Shown here piece after piece: positions 1 to 5,963 of a stretch of DNA of 8,972 nt (position 1 is its first letter; each line of letters begins with the position of its first letter). Source of the stretch: UBA5399 sp964592125 (GTDB taxonomy: Bacteria > Bacillota > Clostridia > Christensenellales > Christensenellaceae); the NCBI GenBank assembly GCA_964592125.1, contig CAZQBV010000098.1, positions 1-8,972 on the forward strand. The letters run 5' to 3'. A model generated the notes under the pieces. The model made no database searches. It had not been told where the DNA came from and saw only the letters and a program-made list of their open reading frames with translations. The position numbers and the translations under genes are program-made.

Positions 1-852
1 GTACAGGTCTGTGCGCTGCTCCATCGCTTTAAAAGGCGCCCAGCTCTTGGGGTACACAATATCTGCATCTTTAAACGCTTCTGCCATGTTATTGGTGCGC
101 TTGAAAGAGCCACCAGACTGCAGTGCATTCTCCTGCGCCACTTTTTCCACGTCGCTCATTATTTCATAGCCTTCGGGGTGTGCCAGCACCACATCCATAC
201 CTAGGCGGGTCATCAGCCCCACGATACCCTGTGGCACGGAAAGCGGTTTTCCATAAGAGGGAGAATATGCCCATGTCATTGCAATTTTCTTGCCCTTCAG
301 GTTCTCTATCCCACCAAATTCGTTAATCAAATGTAGCGCATCCGCCATAGACTGTGTGGGGTGGTCTATATCGCACTGCAGGTTCACCAGCGTGGGGCGT
401 TGCTCCAGCACGCCGTCTTTGTATCCATCCTGCACCGCTTGGGAAACTTCCCGCATGTATGCATTGCCCTTGCCAATGTACATATCGTCACGAATGCCAA
501 TGATATCTGCCATGAAGGAAACCATATTGGCAGTTTCTCTCACAGTTTCGCCATGTGCCACTTGAGATTTACCTTCGTCCAAATCCTGTACTTCCAGACC
601 CAGCAAGTTGCAAGCAGATGCAAAGGAAAAGCGGGTGCGGGTGGAGTTGTCGCGGAACAGCGAAATGCCCAGCCCGCTGTCGAAAATACGGGTGGAAATA
701 TTGCTTTCGCGCAGGAAGCGCAATGCCTCCGCCACGGTAAATGTGGCGTCCAGCTCGTCACGGGTCTTTTCCCATGTCAGCAAAAAGTCGTTGGAGAACA
801 TCTTGTTGAAATTCAGTGCATTCAGTCTGCTTATATATTTGTCTATAGCCAT
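1..852 (-). CDS. ygeW: Knotted carbamoyltransferase YgeW (partial, 3' end beyond window)
   Basis: The open frame runs from ATG at 852-850 to the window edge without a stop, giving 284 residues; the E. coli homologue is close to 400, so roughly the last quarter lies outside. Visible transcarbamylase motifs are the carbamoyl-phosphate loop FRDNSTRTRFSF (residues 66-77, STRTR at 70-74), HPTQ at 164-167, HPEGYE at 225-230 and IVYPKSW at 265-271. The family transfers a carbamoyl group between carbamoyl phosphate and an amino acceptor; YgeW is related to aspartate and ornithine carbamoyltransferases, but its physiological substrate was not settled to my knowledge. In this cluster it probably runs catabolically, releasing carbamoyl phosphate from a ureido compound (inference). 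An AGAAAGG at 863-869 lies 10 nt before the start. It follows ygeY by 47 nt on the same strand, so co-transcription is likely. Anabolic OTC or ATC is less likely given the neighbours. Confidence 0.92.
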   Translation of the reverse strand, partial: MAIDKYISRLNALNFNKMFSNDFLLTWEKTRDELDATFTVAEALRFLRESNISTRIFDSGLGISLFRDNSTRTRFSFASACNLLGLEVQDLDEGKSQVAHGETVRETANMVSFMADIIGIRDDMYIGKGNAYMREVSQAVQDGYKDGVLEQRPTLVNLQCDIDHPTQSMADALHLINEFGGIENLKGKKIAMTWAYSPSYGKPLSVPQGIVGLMTRLGMDVVLAHPEGYEIMSDVEKVAQENALQSGGSFKRTNNMAEAFKDADIVYPKSWAPFKAMEQRTDLY

Positions 853-899
853 TTTTCTTATACCTTTCTTTATATCTTTATATCAATTTAAATGATTTA

Positions 900-2099
900 T
901 TATTTGTTTGCACAGTAGAGTTCTGGCAGGGCAGCATATACCGCTGCACATTTTACCAAATCGGCCTTCCATGTTTTCTCGTTGGGTGCATGTGCTTCCT
1001 CTTCTTTTCCCGGGCCAAAGCCTATGCAGGGAATGCCATAGCGCCCCATAATGGAAACGCCATTGGTAGAAAACGTCCACTTATCCACCTTGGGTGTACC
1101 ATACATACCTTCGTAGGCTTGCACCATTGCCTGTGTGGCATCATGATCCTCTGGAATGACCCATGTGGGGAAGTAGCAATCTGTGGGGTAAACCAAATCT
1201 TTATAGCTGGGGCGGTCGTATTTGTACATACTCACCTCCGCGCCATATTTTTTCACAGAAGGCAATGCCCGAATTTCTTCCAGCGCACTCTCGTAAGTCT
1301 CTCCATCTGTTAGCCTGCGGTCAATAGAGATGGCACACATATCCGCAACTGCACAGCGCGAGGGTGAATTGAAGAATATTTCGGATACGGTCAACGTGCC
1401 CTTGCCAAGAAAATCGTTGTTCATCAGCTTGGGGTTCAGGTCGCGCACTTCCTGCAAAATATCCGCCATTTTATAGATTGCATTGTCTCCGCGTTCGGGA
1501 GCGCTGCCGTGGCAGCTTACGCCCTTTACTTCCACACGAATTTCCATGCGTCCGCGTTGCCCACGGTAAATATTGCCGTTGGTGGGCTCGGTAATTACCA
1601 CAAATTCCGGCTTCACTTTGCTTTCATTTATAATATATTGCCAGCACAGGCCATCGCAGTCTTCCTCTTGCACCGTTCCCGTTACCAGCACTGTATACTT
1701 GTCCGAAATCAGCCCCAAGTCCTTCATAATCTTTGCGCCATACACTGCCGATACAATACCGCCCAGTTGATCGGAAGCGCCCCGGCCACCAATTTCCGTT
1801 TCCGTTTCGTAGCCTTCATAGGGGTCAAATGTCCAGTTGCTCATTTCCCCCAGGCCTACCGTATCTATATGCGCATCATACGCTATCAATGTTTTTCCTG
1901 TGCCCACATAGCCCAGCACGTTGCCCATGGGGTCTATCTCCACTTTGTCGAAGCCCAGCGCCCTCATTTCCTCCGCTATGCGATTCACTACACCTTCTTC
2001 GCCACAGCTTTCACCGGGAATTTTTATTAGATCCCGAAGGAACTTTGTCATTTGCTTTTCATAGCTCTCTGCCGCCTTTTTCACTGCATTAAAATCCAT
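900..2099 (-). CDS. ygeY: YgeY-family M20 metallohydrolase (selenium/purine cluster)
   Basis: A 399-residue protein of the dinuclear-zinc M20 peptidase/deacylase family, close in length to E. coli YgeY (about 400). Expected metal-site residues are visible: AHIDTV with His77 and Asp79, SDQLGG with Asp110, QEED with catalytic Glu145 and ligand Glu146, ITEPT with Glu171, and EEEAHAPNE with His370. VSCHGSAP (His197) marks the lid/dimerisation domain, roughly residues 180-295. The family hydrolyses amide or carbamoyl bonds, for example in N-acyl or N-carbamoyl amino acids; the YgeY substrate is not established to my knowledge, and the context suggests an acylated or ureido form of diaminopropionate (inference). 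The start at 2099 is chosen over an in-frame ATG at 2156 because AGGAAG at 2108-2113 lies 8 nt upstream, and the longer form would overlap the end of dpaL. It sits 34 nt after dpaL and 47 nt before ygeW, in one operon. Confidence 0.94.
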   Translation of the reverse strand: MDFNAVKKAAESYEKQMTKFLRDLIKIPGESCGEEGVVNRIAEEMRALGFDKVEIDPMGNVLGYVGTGKTLIAYDAHIDTVGLGEMSNWTFDPYEGYETETEIGGRGASDQLGGIVSAVYGAKIMKDLGLISDKYTVLVTGTVQEEDCDGLCWQYIINESKVKPEFVVITEPTNGNIYRGQRGRMEIRVEVKGVSCHGSAPERGDNAIYKMADILQEVRDLNPKLMNNDFLGKGTLTVSEIFFNSPSRCAVADMCAISIDRRLTDGETYESALEEIRALPSVKKYGAEVSMYKYDRPSYKDLVYPTDCYFPTWVIPEDHDATQAMVQAYEGMYGTPKVDKWTFSTNGVSIMGRYGIPCIGFGPGKEEEAHAPNEKTWKADLVKCAAVYAALPELYCANK

Positions 2100-2107
2100 T
2101 TTTTCAT

Positions 2108-2113
2108 CTTCCT
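2108..2113 (-). promoter_or_regulatory. Ribosome binding site deciding the ygeY start
   Basis: AGGAAG on the minus strand lies 8 nt before the ATG at 2099. It rules in favour of that start over the in-frame ATG at 2156, which lies inside the 3' end of dpaL. Confidence 0.75.
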
Positions 2114-2133
2114 TTCTATTCGTTATCTCGTTA

Positions 2134-3336
2134 TTAATATGCGCCATTCCACACAATGTTTTTATATTGCTGCTCGTCCGTATCTCCTTCGGTGGAGAAC
2201 ATCAGTATCGTAGAATTTTCATCCAGCCCAATTTCCTTTCGCAGCACTGCATAGGCCGGGTCTGTCATCAACGTGGCTATTAGTCCCGCGCCCACCGCAC
2301 CGGATTCACCGGAAATCACTTGTGGGTCACCTTTTACAGGCGCGCCCAGTATACGCATTCCCCTTGCGGAAACCCAATCCGGACAGGAAACAAAGTAGCT
2401 GCTGTTGTTTTTTAGTATATCCCAAGAAATGGTATTGGGCTCGCCACAGGCCAGCCCCGCCATAATGGTTTGCATATCGCCATGCACTGCGTAGGGCTTG
2501 CCATCACCTGCCGCCGCGCTTTGGTACAGGCAATCTGCCGCGTTTGCTTCCATAATAATTGTTTTGGGGCAATTGCCGGGGTATAGGTTGGCAAAAAAGC
2601 CCTGCACTGCGCCCGCTAAAGAGCCCACACCCGCTTGCACAAAAACATGTGTGGGACGTGTTACCCCCGCCGCCGTCAGTTGTTCGCTTGCTTCCATAGC
2701 CATGGTGCCATAGCCTTGCATAATCCATGTGGGTATTTCTTCGTAACCATCCCACGCTGTGTCTTGCACCACCACGCCATTTTTGGTTTCCGCAGCAGTT
2801 TTTGCGGCCAACCGCACACACTCGTCATAGTTCATATCCTCTATGGTCACCGTGGCATTTTCCTTCGCAATGTTATCCAAACGTTCCTTTGAAGAGCCTC
2901 GGGGCATATACACCACTGCCTTTTGCCCCAGTTTGTTCGCAGCCCACGCCACACCGCGGCCGTGGTTTCCATCGGTTGCCGTAAAAAACACCGCCTGCCC
3001 AAATTCTTTTTTCAGTTCGTCCGACACCATCACATCGTAGGTCAATTCGCTAATATCACGGCCTGTTTGCTGCGCAATATACCGTGCCATGGCGTAGGAA
3101 CCGCCCAACACCTTAAAGGCATTCAAGCCAAAGCGATAGGACTCGTCCTTTACATACAATCCATGAATTCCCAGATATTCGGAAAGTTTTTCCAAACTCC
3201 GCAACGGCGTCATTTCATATTGGGGAAAGCTTTTGTGAAAAGCGCGTGCCTTCTCGCTTTCCTCCCTTGCCATCATGTGCAGCATTGTGTTCTCTGTTTT
3301 TGGCAAGTTATTTTTTACCCATTTTACTGTTTCCAT
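2134..3336 (-). CDS. dpaL: 2,3-diaminopropionate ammonia-lyase (DpaL/YgeX)
   Basis: A 400-residue fold-type II PLP enzyme that splits 2,3-diaminopropionate into pyruvate and two ammonia. The PLP lysine lies in SYRFGLNAFKVLGGSYA (Lys75, matching Lys77 of the E. coli enzyme). TATDGNHGRGVAWAA (Asp122) and VVQDTAWDGY (Asp192) match the two aspartates reported as the acid/base pair in E. coli. QAGVGSLAG (234-242) is the phosphate-binding glycine loop; IMAGLACGEPN (291-301), ISGESGAVG and STEGDTD (381-387) are further family signatures. The length is normal and no key residue is missing. AGGAGG at 3347-3352 is spaced 10 nt from the start. It lies 93 nt after the regulator gene and 34 nt before ygeY. 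Diaminopropionate is the product expected when the purine carbon skeleton has lost its carbonyls, so this is probably the terminal carbon-yielding step of the pathway (inference from context). Confidence 0.97.
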   Translation of the reverse strand: METVKWVKNNLPKTENTMLHMMAREESEKARAFHKSFPQYEMTPLRSLEKLSEYLGIHGLYVKDESYRFGLNAFKVLGGSYAMARYIAQQTGRDISELTYDVMVSDELKKEFGQAVFFTATDGNHGRGVAWAANKLGQKAVVYMPRGSSKERLDNIAKENATVTIEDMNYDECVRLAAKTAAETKNGVVVQDTAWDGYEEIPTWIMQGYGTMAMEASEQLTAAGVTRPTHVFVQAGVGSLAGAVQGFFANLYPGNCPKTIIMEANAADCLYQSAAAGDGKPYAVHGDMQTIMAGLACGEPNTISWDILKNNSSYFVSCPDWVSARGMRILGAPVKGDPQVISGESGAVGAGLIATLMTDPAYAVLRKEIGLDENSTILMFSTEGDTDEQQYKNIVWNGAY

Positions 3337-3346
3337 TTTGTGCTAA

Positions 3347-3352
3347 CCTCCT
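3347..3352 (-). promoter_or_regulatory. Ribosome binding site of dpaL
   Basis: A consensus AGGAGG on the minus strand lies 10 nt before the dpaL ATG at 3336 and fixes that start. Confidence 0.8.
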
Positions 3353-3388
3353 GCATTTTTCCAAAAAAAGTGTACAATAAAGATGCGC

Positions 3389-3405
3389 AATGCACCCTGT
3401 GCATT
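3389..3405. promoter_or_regulatory. 7-bp inverted repeat upstream of dpaL
   Basis: AATGCAC (3389-3395), a CCT spacer and GTGCATT (3399-3405) form a perfect inverted repeat in the 93-nt gap between the regulator stop and the dpaL start. A 3-nt loop makes it tight as an RNA hairpin, and no U-run follows directly on either strand, so it is not a good terminator. It may be an operator or a processing or attenuation element. No convincing separate promoter for dpaL is visible in the gap. Confidence 0.35.
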
Positions 3406-3429
3406 TCACCCGGATTCCAGCGAAAACCG

Positions 3430-4065
3430 CTAATCCTGTTGTTTTGCGTCTATGTAGCTATATAGTGTTGCTTTTGATATGCCGAAGTGTTGCGATACCC
3501 TGTCGCCCGATTTTAAGATTAAAAAAGCCCCTGCGTTGTTTAAGTACTGTATCGCGCTTTTCTTCTCATCCTTCGACATCATTGCCACAGGCTTCCCTAT
3601 GCAATGAACCGCGCTGTCTATCAGCTCATCCAAAAGTTCGTTCACATTCTGCGGAATGTTGGATGGCTCTTGCTCATCCTCTTCATGGCTTATAATGGAT
3701 TTGATAGCGCTATCTGCCATCATCAGTCCGGTAATATCGTAATTAATGGAAAGAATGCCTACCACAGCGCCATCATCGTCTCTCACATAAATGGTGGTAG
3801 ACTTCAGTATGCGCCCATCGTGTGTTTTGGTTAAATACCCCACATGATCCTGTAACATGCCCTTGTCTGCTTTCATTGCGTCCAACACCACATGCGAGGG
3901 GCCATCCCCAACCTTGCGGTTTGTGATATGCCCATTCTCTATCAGTAGTATGGTGTTTTCCGTGCTCATATCATGCAGCACCACCTCGCAATTGCTTCCA
4001 AACTGCGCCGCCAGACCCTTTGCCAATCTTTGAAAAAATTCTATTGACAAAACGCCATCTTTCAT
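3430..4065 (-). CDS. YheO-type PAS/HTH transcriptional regulator
   Basis: A 211-residue two-domain regulator. Residues about 8-118 form a YheO-like PAS domain (EFFQRLAKGLAAQFGSNCEVVLHD near the start, then LLIENGHITNRKVGDGPS and GILSINYDITGLM at 102-115). An acidic linker (about 128-140) leads to a C-terminal HTH_22-type domain (about 145-208) with a likely recognition helix in RVSQHFGISKATLYSYID. Family members bind DNA and are thought to sense small ligands through the PAS-like domain; the ligand here cannot be read from sequence. An in-frame ATG at 4146 would add 27 lysine/asparagine-rich residues but has no ribosome binding site; AGAAGGA at 4071-4077, 5 nt before 4065, and the family-like N terminus favour the shorter form. 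It is the first gene of the minus-strand operon and adjoins the divergent control region, so local control of the cluster is likely. In E. coli the neighbouring regulator, YgeV, is instead a sigma-54 activator. Confidence 0.9.
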   Translation of the reverse strand: MKDGVLSIEFFQRLAKGLAAQFGSNCEVVLHDMSTENTILLIENGHITNRKVGDGPSHVVLDAMKADKGMLQDHVGYLTKTHDGRILKSTTIYVRDDDGAVVGILSINYDITGLMMADSAIKSIISHEEDEQEPSNIPQNVNELLDELIDSAVHCIGKPVAMMSKDEKKSAIQYLNNAGAFLILKSGDRVSQHFGISKATLYSYIDAKQQD

Positions 4066-4070
4066 ACCAT

Positions 4071-4077
4071 TCCTTCT
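4071..4077 (-). promoter_or_regulatory. Ribosome binding site deciding the regulator start
   Basis: AGAAGGA on the minus strand lies 5 nt before the ATG at 4065. The alternative upstream ATG at 4146 is preceded only by AT-rich sequence without a Shine-Dalgarno match. Confidence 0.65.
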
Positions 4078-4170
4078 TTCTAAACAGTTCTCAGAGTGAT
4101 CTATCCATTTTTTATTTGTTGTTAATTTTTTATTTATAGATTTCATGTAAGTTTATTTTGCCTTATGTTT

Positions 4171-4198
4171 AGAATAACACAAAAAAAATACAAGTCAA
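4171..4198 (-). promoter_or_regulatory. Sigma-A-type promoter for the regulator-dpaL-ygeY-ygeW operon
   Basis: Read on the minus strand, TTGACT (4198-4193) and TATTCT (4176-4171) are separated by a 16-bp T-rich spacer. The -35 box matches the consensus in 5 of 6 bases and the -10 box in 4 of 6. Transcription would start near 4164, giving a leader of about 100 nt before the chosen regulator start. No start site data are available, so this is a sequence prediction. Confidence 0.65.
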
Positions 4199-4210
4199 TC
4201 ATTTTATCAT

Positions 4211-4238
4211 AAAATTTTTCTGTTTTCAGAAAAATTTT
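4211..4238. promoter_or_regulatory. Perfect 12-4-12 palindrome, candidate operator
   Basis: The arms AAAATTTTTCTG (4211-4222) and CAGAAAAATTTT (4227-4238) are exact reverse complements around a TTTT centre. The element sits 12 bp from the minus-strand -35 box and 11 bp from the plus-strand -35 box, so it is unlikely to lie inside either transcript and is better read as a protein-binding site than as a terminator. The binder could be the adjacent YheO-type regulator or a global regulator; the right half also contains TTTTCAGAAAA, the core of the CodY box. Confidence 0.6.
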
Positions 4239-4249
4239 CTTGTTTTCTA

Positions 4250-4278
4250 TTGCATTTCTAGTATATGGGTGTTAAAAT
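4250..4278 (+). promoter_or_regulatory. Sigma-A-type promoter for ssnA
   Basis: TTGCAT (4250-4255) and TAAAAT (4273-4278) are separated by 17 bp. The -35 box matches the consensus in 4 of 6 bases and the -10 box in 5 of 6. The start would be near 4285, giving a leader of about 148 nt before the ATG at 4433. Chance matches are possible in AT-rich DNA, but the mirror-image placement with the minus-strand promoter supports it. Confidence 0.6.
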
Positions 4279-4416
4279 GTAGCCTAAATAGAGCAACATC
4301 TTAGACATAAGCAATAAACAATTTTTAATACAACGTAGTTTCTAACTTAATTAATTAAATATGATTCTGTCACAACAAGGTTCAAAAAAGCCATCTGGCT
4401 CCACAATGGAAACAAC

Positions 4417-4423
4417 AGGGAGG
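4417..4423 (+). promoter_or_regulatory. Ribosome binding site deciding the ssnA start
   Basis: AGGGAGG lies 9 nt before the ATG at 4433. It selects that start over in-frame ATGs at 4361 and 4406, and gives an N terminus (MKTLLIGNGTLIA) typical of the amidohydrolase beta-sandwich. Confidence 0.8.
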
Positions 4424-4432
4424 TTGGTTACA

Positions 4433-5770
4433 ATGAAAACACTGTTAATTGGAAACGGAACGCTGATTGCCAGAGACAGCAGCAATACTTTTTTGCCAAG
4501 CGGCTGCGTTTTGGTAGAGGGCAATACTATTATAAAAGTGGGTGATACCGCCAGTATGCGGCAGGCGCACCCGCAAGCTGAATGGATTGATGCACATGGC
4601 GGCATTATTATGCCCGGGCTTATTAACGTACACAATCATATATACAGTGCCATGGCACGCGGCATTTCCATCAATGGTCACAACCCCAAAAATTTTATGG
4701 ATATCTTGGAGGGGCTGTGGTGGCGGCTGGATCGTCAGCTAAATATGGAAGAAATAAAGTACAGTGCACTTTCCACCTATATAGATTGCATTAAAACCGG
4801 TTGCACCACTGTGTTTGACCACCACGCCAGCTACGGCGCCATAGAGGGCAGCCTGTTTACCATAGCCGATGCGGCAAAGCAACTGGGCATTCGTGCCAAC
4901 CTGTGCTTTGAAATATCCGACCGCGACGGCAAAGACAAAATGAAAGCTGCAGTGAAAGAAAATGTGGATTTTATGAATGCGGCACAAAAGGACGAAAGCG
5001 ACATGCAAAAGGGTATGATGGGAATGCACGCCCCCTTTACACTCTCCAACGAAACGCTGGAATATTGCATAGCGCAAATGCCGGGCAACCACGGCTATCA
5101 CATTCATGTTGCCGAAGGGCTGGACGATGTGTACGACTCCTTGCAAAAATACAACAAGCGTACCGTAGAGCGGCTTTTCGATATGGGCATATTGGGGGAA
5201 AAAACCATCGCCGGGCACTGCATACACATTACCCCCCGCGAAATGGAACTGCTGGCGCACACCAAAACCAAGGTGGCACACAACCCCGAAAGCAACATGT
5301 GCAATGCCGTGGGCTGCGGCCCAGTGCTTGCCATGATGCAGCAGGGCATTCCCGTGGGGCTGGGTACCGACGGATACACAAACGATATGTTCGAATCCTA
5401 CAAGGTGGGTAACATCATTCACAAGCACAACCTGTGCAACCCAAATGTGGCATGGGGGGAAATTCCCCAAATGCTGTTCGGCAACAACCCACAAATAGCT
5501 GCGGAATACTTTAGCAAACCACTTGGCGTACTAGCACCCGGCGCCTATGCCGATATTATTGTTACCGATTACAACCCGCTAACGCCCATGAACGAAAGCA
5601 ACTACAACTCGCACATTCTGTTTGGCATGAATGGCCGCAGCGTAACCACCACCATTGCAAATGGCCAGGTGCTTATGCAAGACCGCGAAATAAAAGTGGC
5701 GGACGAGGCGCAAATTATGGCAAAAAGCAGGGAAAATGCACAAAACCTATGGAACAGAATAAATGCCTGA
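4433..5770 (+). CDS. ssnA: SsnA, putative amidohydrolase/aminohydrolase
   Basis: A 445-residue amidohydrolase-superfamily protein (E. coli SsnA is about 442). A beta-sandwich flank (residues 1-55 and about 365-415) encloses a metal-dependent TIM barrel. Metal and catalytic residues visible are PGLINVHNH (His67, His69), HIHVAEG (His223, His225, Glu228), AGHCIHIT (His262, His265), VAHNPESNMCN (His283) and GLGTDG (Asp313). LWWRLDR (95-101) and DHHASYGAIEGSL (129-141) resemble the E. coli protein closely. The superfamily includes deaminases and ring-opening hydrolases of purine and pyrimidine-like compounds; the exact SsnA reaction is not established to my knowledge. The start at 4433 is chosen because AGGGAGG at 4417-4423 lies 9 nt upstream; in-frame ATGs at 4361 and 4406 lack ribosome binding sites. 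It is the first plus-strand gene of the divergent cluster, followed 193 nt later by ygfK. A guanine deaminase or chlorohydrolase label would be a generic misannotation. Confidence 0.94.
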   Translation: MKTLLIGNGTLIARDSSNTFLPSGCVLVEGNTIIKVGDTASMRQAHPQAEWIDAHGGIIMPGLINVHNHIYSAMARGISINGHNPKNFMDILEGLWWRLDRQLNMEEIKYSALSTYIDCIKTGCTTVFDHHASYGAIEGSLFTIADAAKQLGIRANLCFEISDRDGKDKMKAAVKENVDFMNAAQKDESDMQKGMMGMHAPFTLSNETLEYCIAQMPGNHGYHIHVAEGLDDVYDSLQKYNKRTVERLFDMGILGEKTIAGHCIHITPREMELLAHTKTKVAHNPESNMCNAVGCGPVLAMMQQGIPVGLGTDGYTNDMFESYKVGNIIHKHNLCNPNVAWGEIPQMLFGNNPQIAAEYFSKPLGVLAPGAYADIIVTDYNPLTPMNESNYNSHILFGMNGRSVTTTIANGQVLMQDREIKVADEAQIMAKSRENAQNLWNRINA

Positions 5771-5785
5771 CCACTTTGCAATACG

Positions 5786-5816
5786 CGTGTTCCGCGCAAA
5801 GACAGCGCGGAACACG
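5786..5816. terminator. Strong GC-rich hairpin after ssnA (possible terminator or attenuator)
   Basis: CGTGTTCCGCGC (5786-5797) and GCGCGGAACACG (5805-5816) form a perfect 12-bp stem with a 7-nt AAAGACA loop, starting 15 nt after the ssnA stop. It lacks the U-run of a classic intrinsic terminator: TCTTACGCC follows on the plus strand and CGTATTGCA on the minus. It may end or thin out transcription before ygfK, or protect the 3' end of the ssnA message. Confidence 0.4.
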
Positions 5817-5963
5817 TCTTACGCCATCCCAAACGCGCTTCGCACTATTACGATGTATCCCTTGCGGATATAAATGCAAGCATTTTTAAATGGGATTGGT
5901 ACAACTTTTCTAAAACTCACACAAACCAGTATATAAATAGTATAGATAAAAGGGGTATAATAC
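5817..5963 (+). promoter_or_regulatory. Leader/control region of ygfK
   Basis: The remainder of the ssnA-ygfK gap holds no gene. It contains a perfect short palindrome AAATGC-AA-GCATTT (5872-5885), overlapped by CATTT-TT-AAATG (5881-5892), a weak stem TGTATCC/GGATATA (5854-5872), and the AGGGG ribosome binding site (5951-5955). The only promoter-like pair I can draw is weak: TTGCGG (5862-5867), 17 bp, TTTAAA (5885-5890). Whether ygfK has its own promoter or relies on read-through from ssnA is undecided. Confidence 0.35.

Larger units (their letters stand above)
4066..4432. promoter_or_regulatory. Divergent AT-rich control region between the regulator operon and ssnA
   Basis: This 367-bp gap has no credible gene. 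It holds two divergent promoters, a long palindrome between them, and two untranslated leaders: about 100 nt for the regulator (4164 down to 4066) and about 148 nt for ssnA (4285 to 4432). Short in-frame N-terminal extensions can be drawn on both sides but lack ribosome binding sites. I see no match to a purine riboswitch core or other known riboswitch in either leader. In the ssnA leader, weak hairpins such as AGCC-ATCT-GGCT near 4390 and CAAC-AGGGAG-GTTG (4413-4426, with the ribosome binding site in the loop) exist but are too short to trust. Confidence 0.8.

Noticed and set aside
361..891. 176-codon open frame on the plus strand
   Set aside because: Antisense to the clear YgeW frame (STRTR and HPTQ motifs) and running into the AT-rich gap; no coding signature.
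1509..2030. 173-codon open frame on the plus strand
   Set aside because: Antisense to ygeY, which has complete M20 motifs; the product is low-complexity Phe/Ala/Arg/His and matches nothing.
4066..4146. 27-residue N-terminal extension of the regulator from ATG at 4146
   Set aside because: No Shine-Dalgarno sequence, AT-driven Lys/Asn-rich composition, and a good ribosome binding site at 4071-4077 for the shorter form.
4361..4432. 24-residue N-terminal extension of SsnA
   Set aside because: No ribosome binding site before 4361 or 4406, and the family N terminus begins at MKTLLIGNG, preceded by AGGGAGG.
4739..5494. 251-codon open frame on the minus strand
   Set aside because: It lies antisense inside ssnA, has no recognisable domain or ribosome binding site, and is His/Val-rich in the way expected of a shadow of the real frame.
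5897..5912. Sigma-54-like TGGTAC-N5-TTCTA before ygfK
   Set aside because: The essential GC of the -12 element is missing, so it does not qualify despite the sigma-54 link of the E. coli cluster.
5956..5961. Perfect TATAAT just before ygfK
   Set aside because: It ends 2 nt before the ATG and has no -35 partner at 16-18 bp; as a -10 box it would start transcription inside the gene.
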